Positions 22,283 through 29,952 of a DNA stretch of 39,757 bases are shown here, in pieces. The DNA is from Mogibacterium sp. (GTDB taxonomy: Bacteria; Bacillota; Clostridia; Peptostreptococcales; Anaerovoracaceae). The notes under the pieces are model-generated. The model was not told where the DNA came from and made no database searches. It saw nothing but the letters and a program-made list of their open reading frames with translations. Position numbers and translations under genes: made by a program. Within the stretch, counting starts at the first letter, position 1; each line of letters opens with the position of its first letter. The DNA is taken from contig JAFVPI010000061.1 of assembly GCA_017505405.1 (NCBI GenBank), positions 1-39,757 on the forward strand, given 5' to 3'.

Positions 22283-23422
22283 ATGAGTGAATTCTGGGAC
22301 AGCACATCTGACAATCCGGAACAGAAAAAACTCCATCTTACATGGAAAAGGGTTCTTAAAATCGGCTTCCACCTGTGGAGGCAGTTTGACGACCAGTATT
22401 ATGCGGGATTTGCTGCGCAGATCGCGTATTTCTTCTTTATGGCGTCGGTGCCTATGATGATCGTACTCACGCAGGTCCTTGGTATTTTTGATGTATCCAT
22501 GGACTTTATCAGGGACTGGCTGGAGATGCATCTTTCGACCGAGATGGGAAGCGTTCTGCAGAGACTGTTCTCGGCATCATCTACTGCATTGAGCAGCTTC
22601 TTCATGATAATCCTCGCTCTCTGGGCGAGTTCATCTCTTGCGTTTTCGCTTTCCAGACTGACGACATACACCATCAGTTACGGAAGATACAGATTCAGCT
22701 TTTTTACTGAAAGGCTCAAGGCTATTCCTATCGCGGCACTGTCAATTCTGGCGGTTGCCGTCACGCTGGTAGGATATGTATATGGAGAGCTTATAGCAAA
22801 GAGAATACTCCAGAACACATATATTGAGGGCCTCATTTCCGGACTGAAAACTCCTGTCCTGGTAATGCTGTTCTTTATAGTCATTCTTGCGAATTACTAT
22901 CTGCTGCCGCGCATACGCGTGCCGGTTACAGCGGTCCTGCCGGGAGCTGTTTTTGCTACTCTCGGCATACTTGCAGTTACCTGGATATACTCTGTGTATA
23001 TTGCGAGGGCTGCCAAATACAACGTTCTGTACGGCGCCTTCTCAAACATCGTAGCCATGATGCTGTGGTTTTATCTTATAAGCTGGGTGCTCTGCATAGG
23101 AATGATGTTCAACAAATCATGGGACATACACATGAGGCGCGGAAGACTCACTCCTGCAAAAATAAAGGAATACCTCATCAAGCAGTATGGCGCTAACGGC
23201 GAAGAGATGTGGCATAAGCTGATCATAGGCGAGTATGACATGGTGGACAGATCACTCGACAGCCTCGCCGTGAGAATGTCGAGGAAGTTCGATCCCGGCT
23301 ATGATGAGAAGCGTGAGAGGGAGATCGCGGAGCTTATTGAGACTATGCAGGTCCGCGAGAGGATCGAGCAGGAGATCGAGACGCGCAGAGCAGAACTGGA
23401 GTCATGGGACGACGATCAGTAA
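22283..23422 (+). CDS. YihY/BrkB-family inner-membrane protein
   Basis: 379 residues with about six membrane helices between residues 45 and 285. The opening helix has FAAQIAYFFFMASVPMMIVL, and ARAAKYNVLYGAFSNIVAMMLWFYLI near 250-270 is a hallmark of the YihY/virulence-factor BrkB family. The family was once called ribonuclease BN, but that assignment is regarded as wrong; its function is unknown, possibly transport. The last 90 residues are cytoplasmic, highly charged and helical, ending in a run of Glu and Arg likely to form a coiled coil. It begins 20 nt after rdgB. A weak ribosome binding site (about GCCAGAT) precedes the ATG. Confidence 0.88.
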   Translation: MSEFWDSTSDNPEQKKLHLTWKRVLKIGFHLWRQFDDQYYAGFAAQIAYFFFMASVPMMIVLTQVLGIFDVSMDFIRDWLEMHLSTEMGSVLQRLFSASSTALSSFFMIILALWASSSLAFSLSRLTTYTISYGRYRFSFFTERLKAIPIAALSILAVAVTLVGYVYGELIAKRILQNTYIEGLISGLKTPVLVMLFFIVILANYYLLPRIRVPVTAVLPGAVFATLGILAVTWIYSVYIARAAKYNVLYGAFSNIVAMMLWFYLISWVLCIGMMFNKSWDIHMRRGRLTPAKIKEYLIKQYGANGEEMWHKLIIGEYDMVDRSLDSLAVRMSRKFDPGYDEKREREIAELIETMQVRERIEQEIETRRAELESWDDDQ

Positions 23423-23451
23423 GGAACTTCACTTCCGGAGGTGACGGGATT

Positions 23452-24357
23452 ATGAACGATAGAAAGAAACTGCTGTTTATCATGAATCCGAAATCGGGAC
23501 TTATGCAGGCGCCAAAGTACATGGCTGAGATAATCGGGCGTTTTTCGGATTCGGGCTATCTGACGCAGGTACTGATGACAACAGGTAAGGGAGATGCCAG
23601 GGACTTCGCTGCGTGGTATGGCGGAACAGTCGATACCGTGGTGGTGTCGGGCGGAGACGGAACGCTTAACGAGGTCATAGACGGACTCATCAGCAGCGGC
23701 CTCAGGACACCGCTCGGATACATTCCGGCCGGTTCAACGAACGACTTTGCGAGTTCTGTAGGGCTTCCGAAGTCGATACCTGCCTGCGTGGAGAAGATAA
23801 TCAGCGGGACCCCGCATCCTGTGGATATCGGAAGTTTCAACGGACGCTATTTCAGCTATGTTGCAAGCTTCGGAGCGTTTACATCCACCACATACTCCGT
23901 GCCGCAGAATATAAAAAACATACTTGGCCACTCCGCGTATGTAATGGCAGGGATAAAGGAGCTGACTCACATAAAGTCCATACATGCCAGGATCACGCTT
24001 GAGAAGGGGACTCCGGATGAGGAAATACATGAAGGGGACTATGTCTTAGGCGGAGTATGCAATTCCAGATCCATAGGCGGGATAGTAAATCTTCAGAAGC
24101 TGGACGTCGATATGAACGATGGCCTCATGGAAGTGCTTCTGCTCAAAATGCCTAAGGATCTGATCGAACTCAGCGACATGACCGCGAGCATACTCAACGG
24201 AACATTCAAATCACATCAGATAGAAAAGTATTCGGCGCATAATGTGACATTCGAACTGGATGAAAATACGCACTGGACTCTTGACGGTGAGTACGAAAAG
24301 GGCAGCGGGGTATGCGAGATAAAGACGATCGAGTCGGCGATCTCGCTGATAAGCTGA
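23452..24357 (+). CDS. Diacylglycerol kinase-like lipid kinase (DgkB/YegS/BmrU family)
   Basis: 301 residues. The catalytic DAGK domain shows LLFIMNPKSGLM at the start, VVVSGGDGTLNEVIDGL (about 64-80) as the nucleotide loop, and GYIPAGSTNDFASSVGLP (about 91-108). The C-terminal beta-sandwich includes DGEYEKGSG, close to the usual DGE(K) motif. Members phosphorylate diacylglycerol to recycle it into phospholipid synthesis, or phosphorylate related lipids. I placed the start at 23452 because GGAGGTG lies at 23437-23443 and the fold begins there; the upstream in-frame ATG at 23404 lies within the YihY gene and adds residues not expected in the family. Probably co-transcribed with the YihY gene. 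Confidence 0.9.
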   Translation: MNDRKKLLFIMNPKSGLMQAPKYMAEIIGRFSDSGYLTQVLMTTGKGDARDFAAWYGGTVDTVVVSGGDGTLNEVIDGLISSGLRTPLGYIPAGSTNDFASSVGLPKSIPACVEKIISGTPHPVDIGSFNGRYFSYVASFGAFTSTTYSVPQNIKNILGHSAYVMAGIKELTHIKSIHARITLEKGTPDEEIHEGDYVLGGVCNSRSIGGIVNLQKLDVDMNDGLMEVLLLKMPKDLIELSDMTASILNGTFKSHQIEKYSAHNVTFELDENTHWTLDGEYEKGSGVCEIKTIESAISLIS

Positions 24358-24370
24358 AAAGGAGAACGCC

Positions 24371-25039
24371 ATGATCATAAAATACACAGGACATTCATGT
24401 TTTAAGATACTGGATGAAGAGACCGGATATTCGATAGTTTTCGATCCATATGAGCCGGGATCTGTCAAGGGTTTCGGAGACATTAAGGATGCGGCAAGCG
24501 AAGTGCTTTGCTCGCATGATCACTTCGACCATAATTACAGAAGTGCAATAATTATCGAGCCAAAGGAGGACAGCCCGTTTGAGGTGCAGTGGATAGATAC
24601 CTTCCACGACCCTGAAAAAGGCGCTCTCAGAGGAGAAAACAGGATATATGTCATAACACACAAGGCCACCGGAGAAAAGCTCGTACACTACGGTGACATA
24701 GGAGAGGTGCTCGATGATCTTCTGACAGAGGAAAACCTTGAGCTCCTTAAAAATGCAGACATCGCTCTCGTCCCGGTAGGCGGTGTTTATACGTATGACA
24801 AAAAGGAAGCACTCGACCTGATTGAAAGAACAACACCGAAACTGGTGCTTCCTATGCACTACAGATCGGAGTCCGCCGGTTTCGGTCTGCCGAACATCGG
24901 CAGCATTGAAGAATTTCTCATTGATGCTGCAGGCCGGGGGCATGGTATAAGCCTGGGACAGGTGTGGTTCATAAATACGGCTGAGTATGACATTGACGCA
25001 GACATACTCGTACTGCGTCCGCAGAATATGAAATATTGA
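24371..25039 (+). CDS. Metallo-beta-lactamase-fold hydrolase (UlaG-like)
   Basis: 222 residues. The metal-binding motif is SHDHFDHN (about 49-56, H-x-H-x-D-H type). Later ligands are in HYGDIGEVLDD, ALVPVGGVYTYDKKEA and VLPMHYRSE. The N-terminal KYTGHSCFKI is typical of the UlaG/YtnP group of soluble hydrolases, whose members cleave lactones, phosphodiesters or other bonds; the substrate here cannot be told. AAAAGGAG precedes the ATG by about 6 nt. It starts 13 nt after the lipid kinase gene, so the YihY, kinase and hydrolase genes probably share an mRNA. No signal peptide, so it is cytoplasmic. Confidence 0.88.
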   Translation: MIIKYTGHSCFKILDEETGYSIVFDPYEPGSVKGFGDIKDAASEVLCSHDHFDHNYRSAIIIEPKEDSPFEVQWIDTFHDPEKGALRGENRIYVITHKATGEKLVHYGDIGEVLDDLLTEENLELLKNADIALVPVGGVYTYDKKEALDLIERTTPKLVLPMHYRSESAGFGLPNIGSIEEFLIDAAGRGHGISLGQVWFINTAEYDIDADILVLRPQNMKY

Positions 25040-25073
25040 ATACCCTTTACGTTAAGGATCAAGGAGGACGTAT

Positions 25074-25337
25074 ATGTTTAAATTATTAGTAGTACTCGCG
25101 GTTGCTTACGTTGTACTGAAAGTGCTGAACACAAGAGCAAAATTCGCCGAAGCCGATGCCAGACGCGAGGCCGAAGAGCAGCGCCTGAGAGAGGAAGCAG
25201 ATGCTGAAGCCGAAGACGAGCTTACACGCGAAACAGCAGTTGACGTGGATGCGGAAGTGATCGAAAACACGGAAGAAGCTGCAGATCAGGTGATCGAAGA
25301 TGTGGCTGAAGCTGCTGTGGAAGAGATAGTAGAATAA
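25074..25337 (+). CDS. Small acidic single-pass membrane protein, unknown function
   Basis: 87 residues. A membrane helix at about 2-18 (FKLLVVLAVAYVVLKVL) is followed by a charged helix of mixed Arg/Glu (about 21-45) and then a strongly acidic Ala/Glu/Asp/Val tail. The order suggests an N-terminal anchor with a cytoplasmic coiled tail. I recognise no family. AAGGAGG about 6-7 nt before the ATG and the periodic pattern support that it is a real gene. It sits between the hydrolase and yicC, with 34 and 19 nt on either side. Confidence 0.75.
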   Translation: MFKLLVVLAVAYVVLKVLNTRAKFAEADARREAEEQRLREEADAEAEDELTRETAVDVDAEVIENTEEAADQVIEDVAEAAVEEIVE

Positions 25338-25356
25338 ACGATGGAGTTCTGACAAA

Positions 25357-26250
25357 ATGATAAGAAGCATGACGGGATTCGGCAGAGGCGAGTACTCTGA
25401 CGAGATCAGCAAGGTAACAGTAGAAATAAGATCCGTAAATCACAGATACCTGGACATTTATGTAAAAATGCCGAGGCGGTATTCATTCGCCGAGGAGACG
25501 ATCAAGTCTGCGATCAAGGAGAGGGTCCACCGCGGCAAGGTAGAGGTCAGCGTGAGCGTTGACAACGTAGGCAGGAGCGACAGCGATGTAAGGCTCGATA
25601 AAGAGCTTGCAGCCCGCTATTACAGCGTGCTTTCTGAATTAAGGGACAGCTTCGACTTCGGAGAGGAGTCGCGGGTCTCGCTCAGCCTTCTTTCAAAGAT
25701 GCCTGACGTCATAGTCACAACGCCGGCCGCTGAAGACGAGGAAGCCATGTCCAAAAGGCTTCTGGGCGCTACAGTAAAAGCGCTTGATGATTTCTGCAGC
25801 ATGAGAGAGACTGAGGGAGAGAAACTCGCGGCGGATCTTTCAGCAAGGGCAGATACCATACAGAATATCAGGGATCACATAGAGAAAAGAGCCCCTGAGA
25901 TCGAGAAGGAATATGCCGCTAAGTTCAAGGCCAGAGTCGAGGAAATACTCGGCGGCGTCTATGAGGTTCCCGAGGAGAGGATCGCTCTTGAGGCGGCGAT
26001 ATTTGCTGACAAAGCCAACATAACAGAGGAGCTTGTAAGGCTTGGAAGCCACATAAGCCAGCTGAGAAGCTTCCTGAAGTCAGACGGAAAGGAAGCCATC
26101 GGCAAAAAGATCGATTTCCTGATACAGGAGATGAACCGTGAAGCAAACACGATAGGCTCCAAGTCCAATGACAGGGAGATCACTTCAAACATGCTCGAGC
26201 TCAAGGCAGAGATCGAGAAGGTAAGAGAGCAGGTACAGAACATAGAGTGA
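25357..26250 (+). CDS. yicC: YicC-family endoribonuclease
   Basis: 297 residues. The start MIRSMTGFGRGEY and VEIRSVNHRYLDIYVKMPR are near-invariant in YicC/YloC proteins. The C-terminal domain (DUF1732) shows LGSHISQLRSFL, then IGKKIDFLIQEMNREANTIGSKSND. YicC is a metal-dependent endoribonuclease that takes part in RNA turnover. In Firmicutes it usually precedes remA and gmk. Here an SDF transporter gene overlaps its stop codon (GTGA at 26247-26250) and gmk follows that. GGAG about 10 nt upstream supports the start. Confidence 0.93.
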   Translation: MIRSMTGFGRGEYSDEISKVTVEIRSVNHRYLDIYVKMPRRYSFAEETIKSAIKERVHRGKVEVSVSVDNVGRSDSDVRLDKELAARYYSVLSELRDSFDFGEESRVSLSLLSKMPDVIVTTPAAEDEEAMSKRLLGATVKALDDFCSMRETEGEKLAADLSARADTIQNIRDHIEKRAPEIEKEYAAKFKARVEEILGGVYEVPEERIALEAAIFADKANITEELVRLGSHISQLRSFLKSDGKEAIGKKIDFLIQEMNREANTIGSKSNDREITSNMLELKAEIEKVREQVQNIE

Positions 26251-27458
26251 AGACTGTCTTCAAAAAAGAGAATCTGTTCATTAGGATAGCTATTGGCTTC
26301 GGAGCCGGGATCCTTCTGGGAACCTTGGCTCCGCAGTTTTCTGTTGAGGCAAAAATCATAGGCGATGTATACCTGAATCTCATAAAAATGATGGTCATAC
26401 CGGTGATCATCTGCGCTGTGATGACGGGAATAATCAATTCCTCAAATATGTCATCACTAAGGCGCGTAGCCGTCAAGACGGTATTTCTCTATGTGGTGAT
26501 GTTCCTGGCCTCATTTGCAGCCGCGTTCGCGGTGGCGATGGTAATAAGACCCGGCATAGGGATCGCATTTGAGAACCAGCCGGTTTATGAGGGGGAAATA
26601 GGAGGACCGGTACGCATTTCCGAGGTACTCCTTGGTATCCTGCCACACAGTTTTTCGGATGTTCTGTCAGCGAAATGCATACTGCCGGCGCTGATCCTCG
26701 CGCTGATACTTTCTGCTGTGATAGTTGCGGCAGGAGAGAAGGGGAAGCCGGTCACAGAATTCATAAACAGACTGACGGCGCTGGTTTTCCGCCTGCTTTC
26801 GATAATAATGGAAACATCGCCTGTAGGCGTCATGTCGCTGATGGCATTTTCGATAGCGCAATACGGGACCGGCCTTTTCATGGCCATAGGCAAATATATC
26901 ATGTGCTGCTGGCTTGCATGCATCACGGTATTCATAATCGTATTTTTCATCCCGGTGCGTCTTTATACTAAAAAAGACGCAGCTGCATTCCTGTCAGCAT
27001 GCGGCAAGGTCGCGCTTATGACGCTTTCCACAACAAGTTCGGCGGCTACTCTTCCTACCACCATCAGGGTGAGTGTTGAAGAACTGGGAGCTCCGGCTGA
27101 AATCAGCAACTTTACGCTTCCGCTGGGATGCACCATAAACATGTGCGGAGGGGCCTGCTCATTCTGCTGCCTTGCGGTATTTGTCTCAGACTTCTATTCT
27201 CTCGACCTGCCGATCGCTCAGTATGCCGCAATGGCTGTCATTGCAACGCTTCTGAACATGGCGGCTCCGGGCATACCGGGAGGAGGGATCATACTGATGA
27301 CATCATATCTCACCATATTCAATCTGCCGCTGGATCTTATCGGTCCTGTAGCAGCATTCTACAGGCTGCTCGACATGGCATTCACAACAATAAACGTTGA
27401 GGGAGATGTTGCAGCTAATCTGATAATTGCTAAGTCAGAGGAAAACATGATACAATAA
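26247..27458 (+). CDS. Dicarboxylate/amino acid:cation symporter (SDF/DAACS family)
   Basis: 403 residues and about eight membrane helices plus two re-entrant hairpins. The N-terminus has IRIAIGFGAGILLGTLAP, HP1 is in TLSTTSSAATLPTTIRVS, and HP2 in AAPGIPGGGIILMTSY. The substrate-site helix ends in TTINVEGDVAAN, with the usual Asp. The TM7 motif, NMDGT in glutamate transporters, is NMCGG here (298-302), within a cysteine-rich stretch. Glutamate, aspartate, serine or C4-dicarboxylates are possible substrates. The start is GTG, overlapping the yicC stop, so the gene is translationally coupled to yicC. An alternative later ATG would remove the first helix. Confidence 0.88.
   Translation: MKTVFKKENLFIRIAIGFGAGILLGTLAPQFSVEAKIIGDVYLNLIKMMVIPVIICAVMTGIINSSNMSSLRRVAVKTVFLYVVMFLASFAAAFAVAMVIRPGIGIAFENQPVYEGEIGGPVRISEVLLGILPHSFSDVLSAKCILPALILALILSAVIVAAGEKGKPVTEFINRLTALVFRLLSIIMETSPVGVMSLMAFSIAQYGTGLFMAIGKYIMCCWLACITVFIIVFFIPVRLYTKKDAAAFLSACGKVALMTLSTTSSAATLPTTIRVSVEELGAPAEISNFTLPLGCTINMCGGACSFCCLAVFVSDFYSLDLPIAQYAAMAVIATLLNMAAPGIPGGGIILMTSYLTIFNLPLDLIGPVAAFYRLLDMAFTTINVEGDVAANLIIAKSEENMIQ
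27427..27456 (+). promoter_or_regulatory. Candidate promoter of gmk inside the end of the transporter gene
   Basis: TTGCTA (27427-27432), 18 nt, then TACAAT (27451-27456) preceded by TGA. It overlaps the last codons and stop of the transporter gene. A GGGGAGG ribosome binding site follows at 27468-27474. Confidence 0.4.
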
Positions 27459-27479
27459 TAAGTCAGCGGGGAGGTACGT

Positions 27480-28103
27480 ATGAGCCGTAAAAAAGGCAGA
27501 CTATTTGTTATATCCGGTCCGTCGGGAACGGGAAAAGGAACGGTATGCCGTGAGCTCCTGAAGGAGATCGGCAACGAGTTTTCGGTATCAATGACCACCC
27601 GTGAGCCGCGCGAAGGCGAGGTCCACGGCAAGGACTATTTCTTTGTCACCAGAGAGACCTTCCTTGAGAATATCGAGGCCGGCAATTTCCTCGAGCATGC
27701 GACAGTGTTCGACAATCTATACGGAACACCGAAAGACATGGTGGTGAACCGTCTTGAAAGAGGCCGCAATGTGATACTCGATATCGACGTGCAGGGAGGC
27801 CTCCAGGTCAAGAAAGCCATGCCCGAAGCGGTACTCATATTCATACTTCCTCCAAGTCTCGCAGAGCTCAGAAGGCGCCTCGAAGGCCGGGGCACTGAGA
27901 CAGCCGAGAAAATCGAGAAAAGACTCGGTCAGGCTCTGAACGAGATCAGGCTCATAGGGGAATATGACTATTATGTAGTAAATGATGATCTGGATGAGGC
28001 CGTTGCGCTGGTCAAGTGCATAATGGCTGCCGAAGGAGCGAAGGTCCCTGAGGCTGTCAGGCCTGTCATCAGAGAATATGAAAATGAGTCTAAACAGAAG
28101 TAA
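27480..28103 (+). CDS. gmk: Guanylate kinase
   Basis: 207 residues, the standard length. The P-loop SGPSGTGKGTV is at about 13-23. The GMP-binding segment includes SMTTREPREGEVHGKDYFFV (about 37-56) and NFLEHATVFDNLYGTP. The enzyme makes GDP from GMP and ATP, an essential step in nucleotide synthesis. The gene-order link to yicC upstream and rpoZ downstream is conserved across Firmicutes and confirms the call. The GGGGAGG site 5-6 nt before the ATG is strong. rpoZ begins 24 nt after its stop. Confidence 0.97.
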   Translation: MSRKKGRLFVISGPSGTGKGTVCRELLKEIGNEFSVSMTTREPREGEVHGKDYFFVTRETFLENIEAGNFLEHATVFDNLYGTPKDMVVNRLERGRNVILDIDVQGGLQVKKAMPEAVLIFILPPSLAELRRRLEGRGTETAEKIEKRLGQALNEIRLIGEYDYYVVNDDLDEAVALVKCIMAAEGAKVPEAVRPVIREYENESKQK

Positions 28104-28127
28104 TCTAAGAAAGGGGAAAAACCAAAA

Positions 28128-28331
28128 ATGCTTCTTTATCCATCCATAAACAAACTCAGAGATAAGACGGACAGCAGGTATTCACTTGTCATCCTTACCG
28201 CAAAGAGGGCAAGGGACATTGTTGATGGAAAGCCTGCTCTTACAGAAGAAGAAAGCGAAAGGCCGGTAAGTCAGGCGGCAAAGGAGATCGCCGCTGACAT
28301 GATCACTTACACAAGAAGAGAAGAGGAGTAA
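28128..28331 (+). CDS. rpoZ: RNA polymerase omega subunit
   Basis: 67 residues. MLLYPSINKLRDKTDSRYSLVILTAKRARDI contains the conserved KRAR motif (the AKRAR segment at about 25-29) of omega, which clamps the C-terminus of beta' and helps assemble RNA polymerase. The charged end (ITYTRREEE) is short, as usual in Clostridia. AAAGGGG lies about 10 nt upstream. Its place right after gmk is the classic arrangement. gpmI starts 3 nt after the stop, so the two are co-transcribed. Confidence 0.95.
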   Translation: MLLYPSINKLRDKTDSRYSLVILTAKRARDIVDGKPALTEEESERPVSQAAKEIAADMITYTRREEE

Positions 28332-28334
28332 GTC

Positions 28335-29849
28335 ATGAAACACAGACCAACCATGCTGATGATCCTTGACGGATTCGGCTACAGAGAAGATTTTTACGGG
28401 AACGCCATCCTCAGAGCCAGGACGCCTGTACTCGATGAACTTTTTGATAATTATCCGTTCATCACTATCTATGCAAGCGGTGAGCCTGTAGGACTTCCTG
28501 CAGGCCAGATGGGTAACTCCGAGGTAGGGCATCTCAATATAGGTGCCGGAAGCGTCATCTATCAGAACCTTCTCAAGATCTCGAGATCCATAGATTCGGG
28601 AGAGTTCTTTGAGAATGAAGCTCTGCTGGCTGCCATGAAGAACGCAGCTGAAGGACATACCCTCCACATCATGGGACTCGTGTCTGACGGCGGTGTACAC
28701 AGCCATATGAAGCACCTCATGGCCACAATAAACATGGCCAAGAAAAACGGCGTCAAGGATGTAGCAGTTCACTGCTTCCTCGACGGAAGAGACGTTCCGC
28801 CAAAGAGCGCCATGACATGGCTCGGACCTCTTGAGGAATACCTGAAAGAGAACGAGGCAGGATGCATTGGCGTCATCTCGGGCAGATTCTACGCGATGGA
28901 CAGAGACAAGAGATGGGAGCGTCTCGTCAGAGCTTATGATGCACTCACACTCAGCGAAGGCCTCACTGCTTCAAGCGCTCAGGAGTGCATGGACAACTCC
29001 TATGCAAAGGATGAAGTGGATGAGTTCGTACAGCCTACAGTCATCAATCCTGTTCCTATCAAGGACGGCGATTCGGTGATCTTCATCAACTTCAGACCTG
29101 ACAGAGCCAGAGAGATCACACGCGCGCTGGTAGATCCTGACTTTGACGGATTCGAAAGAAAGTCCGCTCCAAAGGATCTTACATACGTATGCATGGCTGA
29201 GTACGATGCGACGATGCCGAATGTACTGGTAGCATTCCCGCCTCAGGACGTTGATCCGACTTTGGGAAAGACTATCGCAGACCTCGGACTGAAGCAGCTC
29301 CGTATTGCAGAAACTGAAAAGTATGCACACGTAACATTCTTCTTCAACGGCGGCGTTGAGGAGCCGAATGTCAATGAAGACAGGATCCTGATCCCTTCGC
29401 CTAAGGTAGCTACATACGACCTGCAGCCGGAGATGAGCGCTCCTGAAGTTGCGGCAACTGTCATCGACAGGATCAATAAGGATTTGTATGACCTCATCAT
29501 CCTTAACTTCGCAAACCCTGACATGGTAGGACATACAGGCGATTTCGATGCAGCTGTCAAGGCGATAGAGACCCTCGACGGTCTGATCGGACAGATACGC
29601 GATGCAATATTCGAGAAGGACGGACAGATCCTCCTCACTGCAGACCACGGCAATGCTGATACCATGCTTGATGAGAAGGGTGAGCCTGTAACAAAGCACT
29701 CCACTTCCAAGGTGCCGCTCTGCCACATCTGCAAGGAGCCTGTTCCTTTCAAGAAAAAATCCGGCAAACTGGCAGACATCGCGCCTACTATCCTGACCCT
29801 TATGGGTCTGGAAGTTCCGGCCGGAATGGAAGGCGATGTACTCGTATAG
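28335..29849 (+). CDS. gpmI: 2,3-bisphosphoglycerate-independent phosphoglycerate mutase
   Basis: 504 residues, alkaline-phosphatase superfamily. The phosphatase domain has MLMILDGFGYRED with the first metal ligand, and GQMGNSEVGHLNIGAG with the catalytic Ser62. The inserted transferase domain includes HCFLDGRDVPP and GRFYAMDRDKRWER. The end of the phosphatase domain is TADHGNAD and KHSTSKVP. It interconverts 3- and 2-phosphoglycerate in glycolysis and needs manganese. AGAGGAG lies close to the ATG. The codon choice is strongly biased, as in highly expressed genes. A strong terminator follows at 29884-29917, ending the gmk-rpoZ-gpmI transcript. Confidence 0.97.
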   Translation: MKHRPTMLMILDGFGYREDFYGNAILRARTPVLDELFDNYPFITIYASGEPVGLPAGQMGNSEVGHLNIGAGSVIYQNLLKISRSIDSGEFFENEALLAAMKNAAEGHTLHIMGLVSDGGVHSHMKHLMATINMAKKNGVKDVAVHCFLDGRDVPPKSAMTWLGPLEEYLKENEAGCIGVISGRFYAMDRDKRWERLVRAYDALTLSEGLTASSAQECMDNSYAKDEVDEFVQPTVINPVPIKDGDSVIFINFRPDRAREITRALVDPDFDGFERKSAPKDLTYVCMAEYDATMPNVLVAFPPQDVDPTLGKTIADLGLKQLRIAETEKYAHVTFFFNGGVEEPNVNEDRILIPSPKVATYDLQPEMSAPEVAATVIDRINKDLYDLIILNFANPDMVGHTGDFDAAVKAIETLDGLIGQIRDAIFEKDGQILLTADHGNADTMLDEKGEPVTKHSTSKVPLCHICKEPVPFKKKSGKLADIAPTILTLMGLEVPAGMEGDVLV

Positions 29850-29883
29850 AGACCGTTTTTTTACCCATATAAGATGATATCGT

Positions 29884-29917
29884 TGGCACAGGGGCAGATC
29901 CCCTGTGCCACTTTTTG
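29884..29917 (+). terminator. Intrinsic terminator after gpmI
   Basis: An 11-bp perfect stem (29884-29894 with 29900-29910), CAGAT loop, then CTTTTTG. The addA -35 box starts directly behind its T-tract. Confidence 0.93.
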
Positions 29918-29946
29918 TTGATAAGATCACCGGCGGCGGATAAAAT
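29918..29946 (+). promoter_or_regulatory. Promoter of addA, giving a leaderless mRNA
   Basis: TTGATA (29918-29923), 17 nt, TAAAAT (29941-29946). The ATG follows after only 6 nt (29953), so transcription should start at or next to the initiation codon. No Shine-Dalgarno sequence is present. Confidence 0.6.
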
Positions 29947-29952
29947 AAAATC

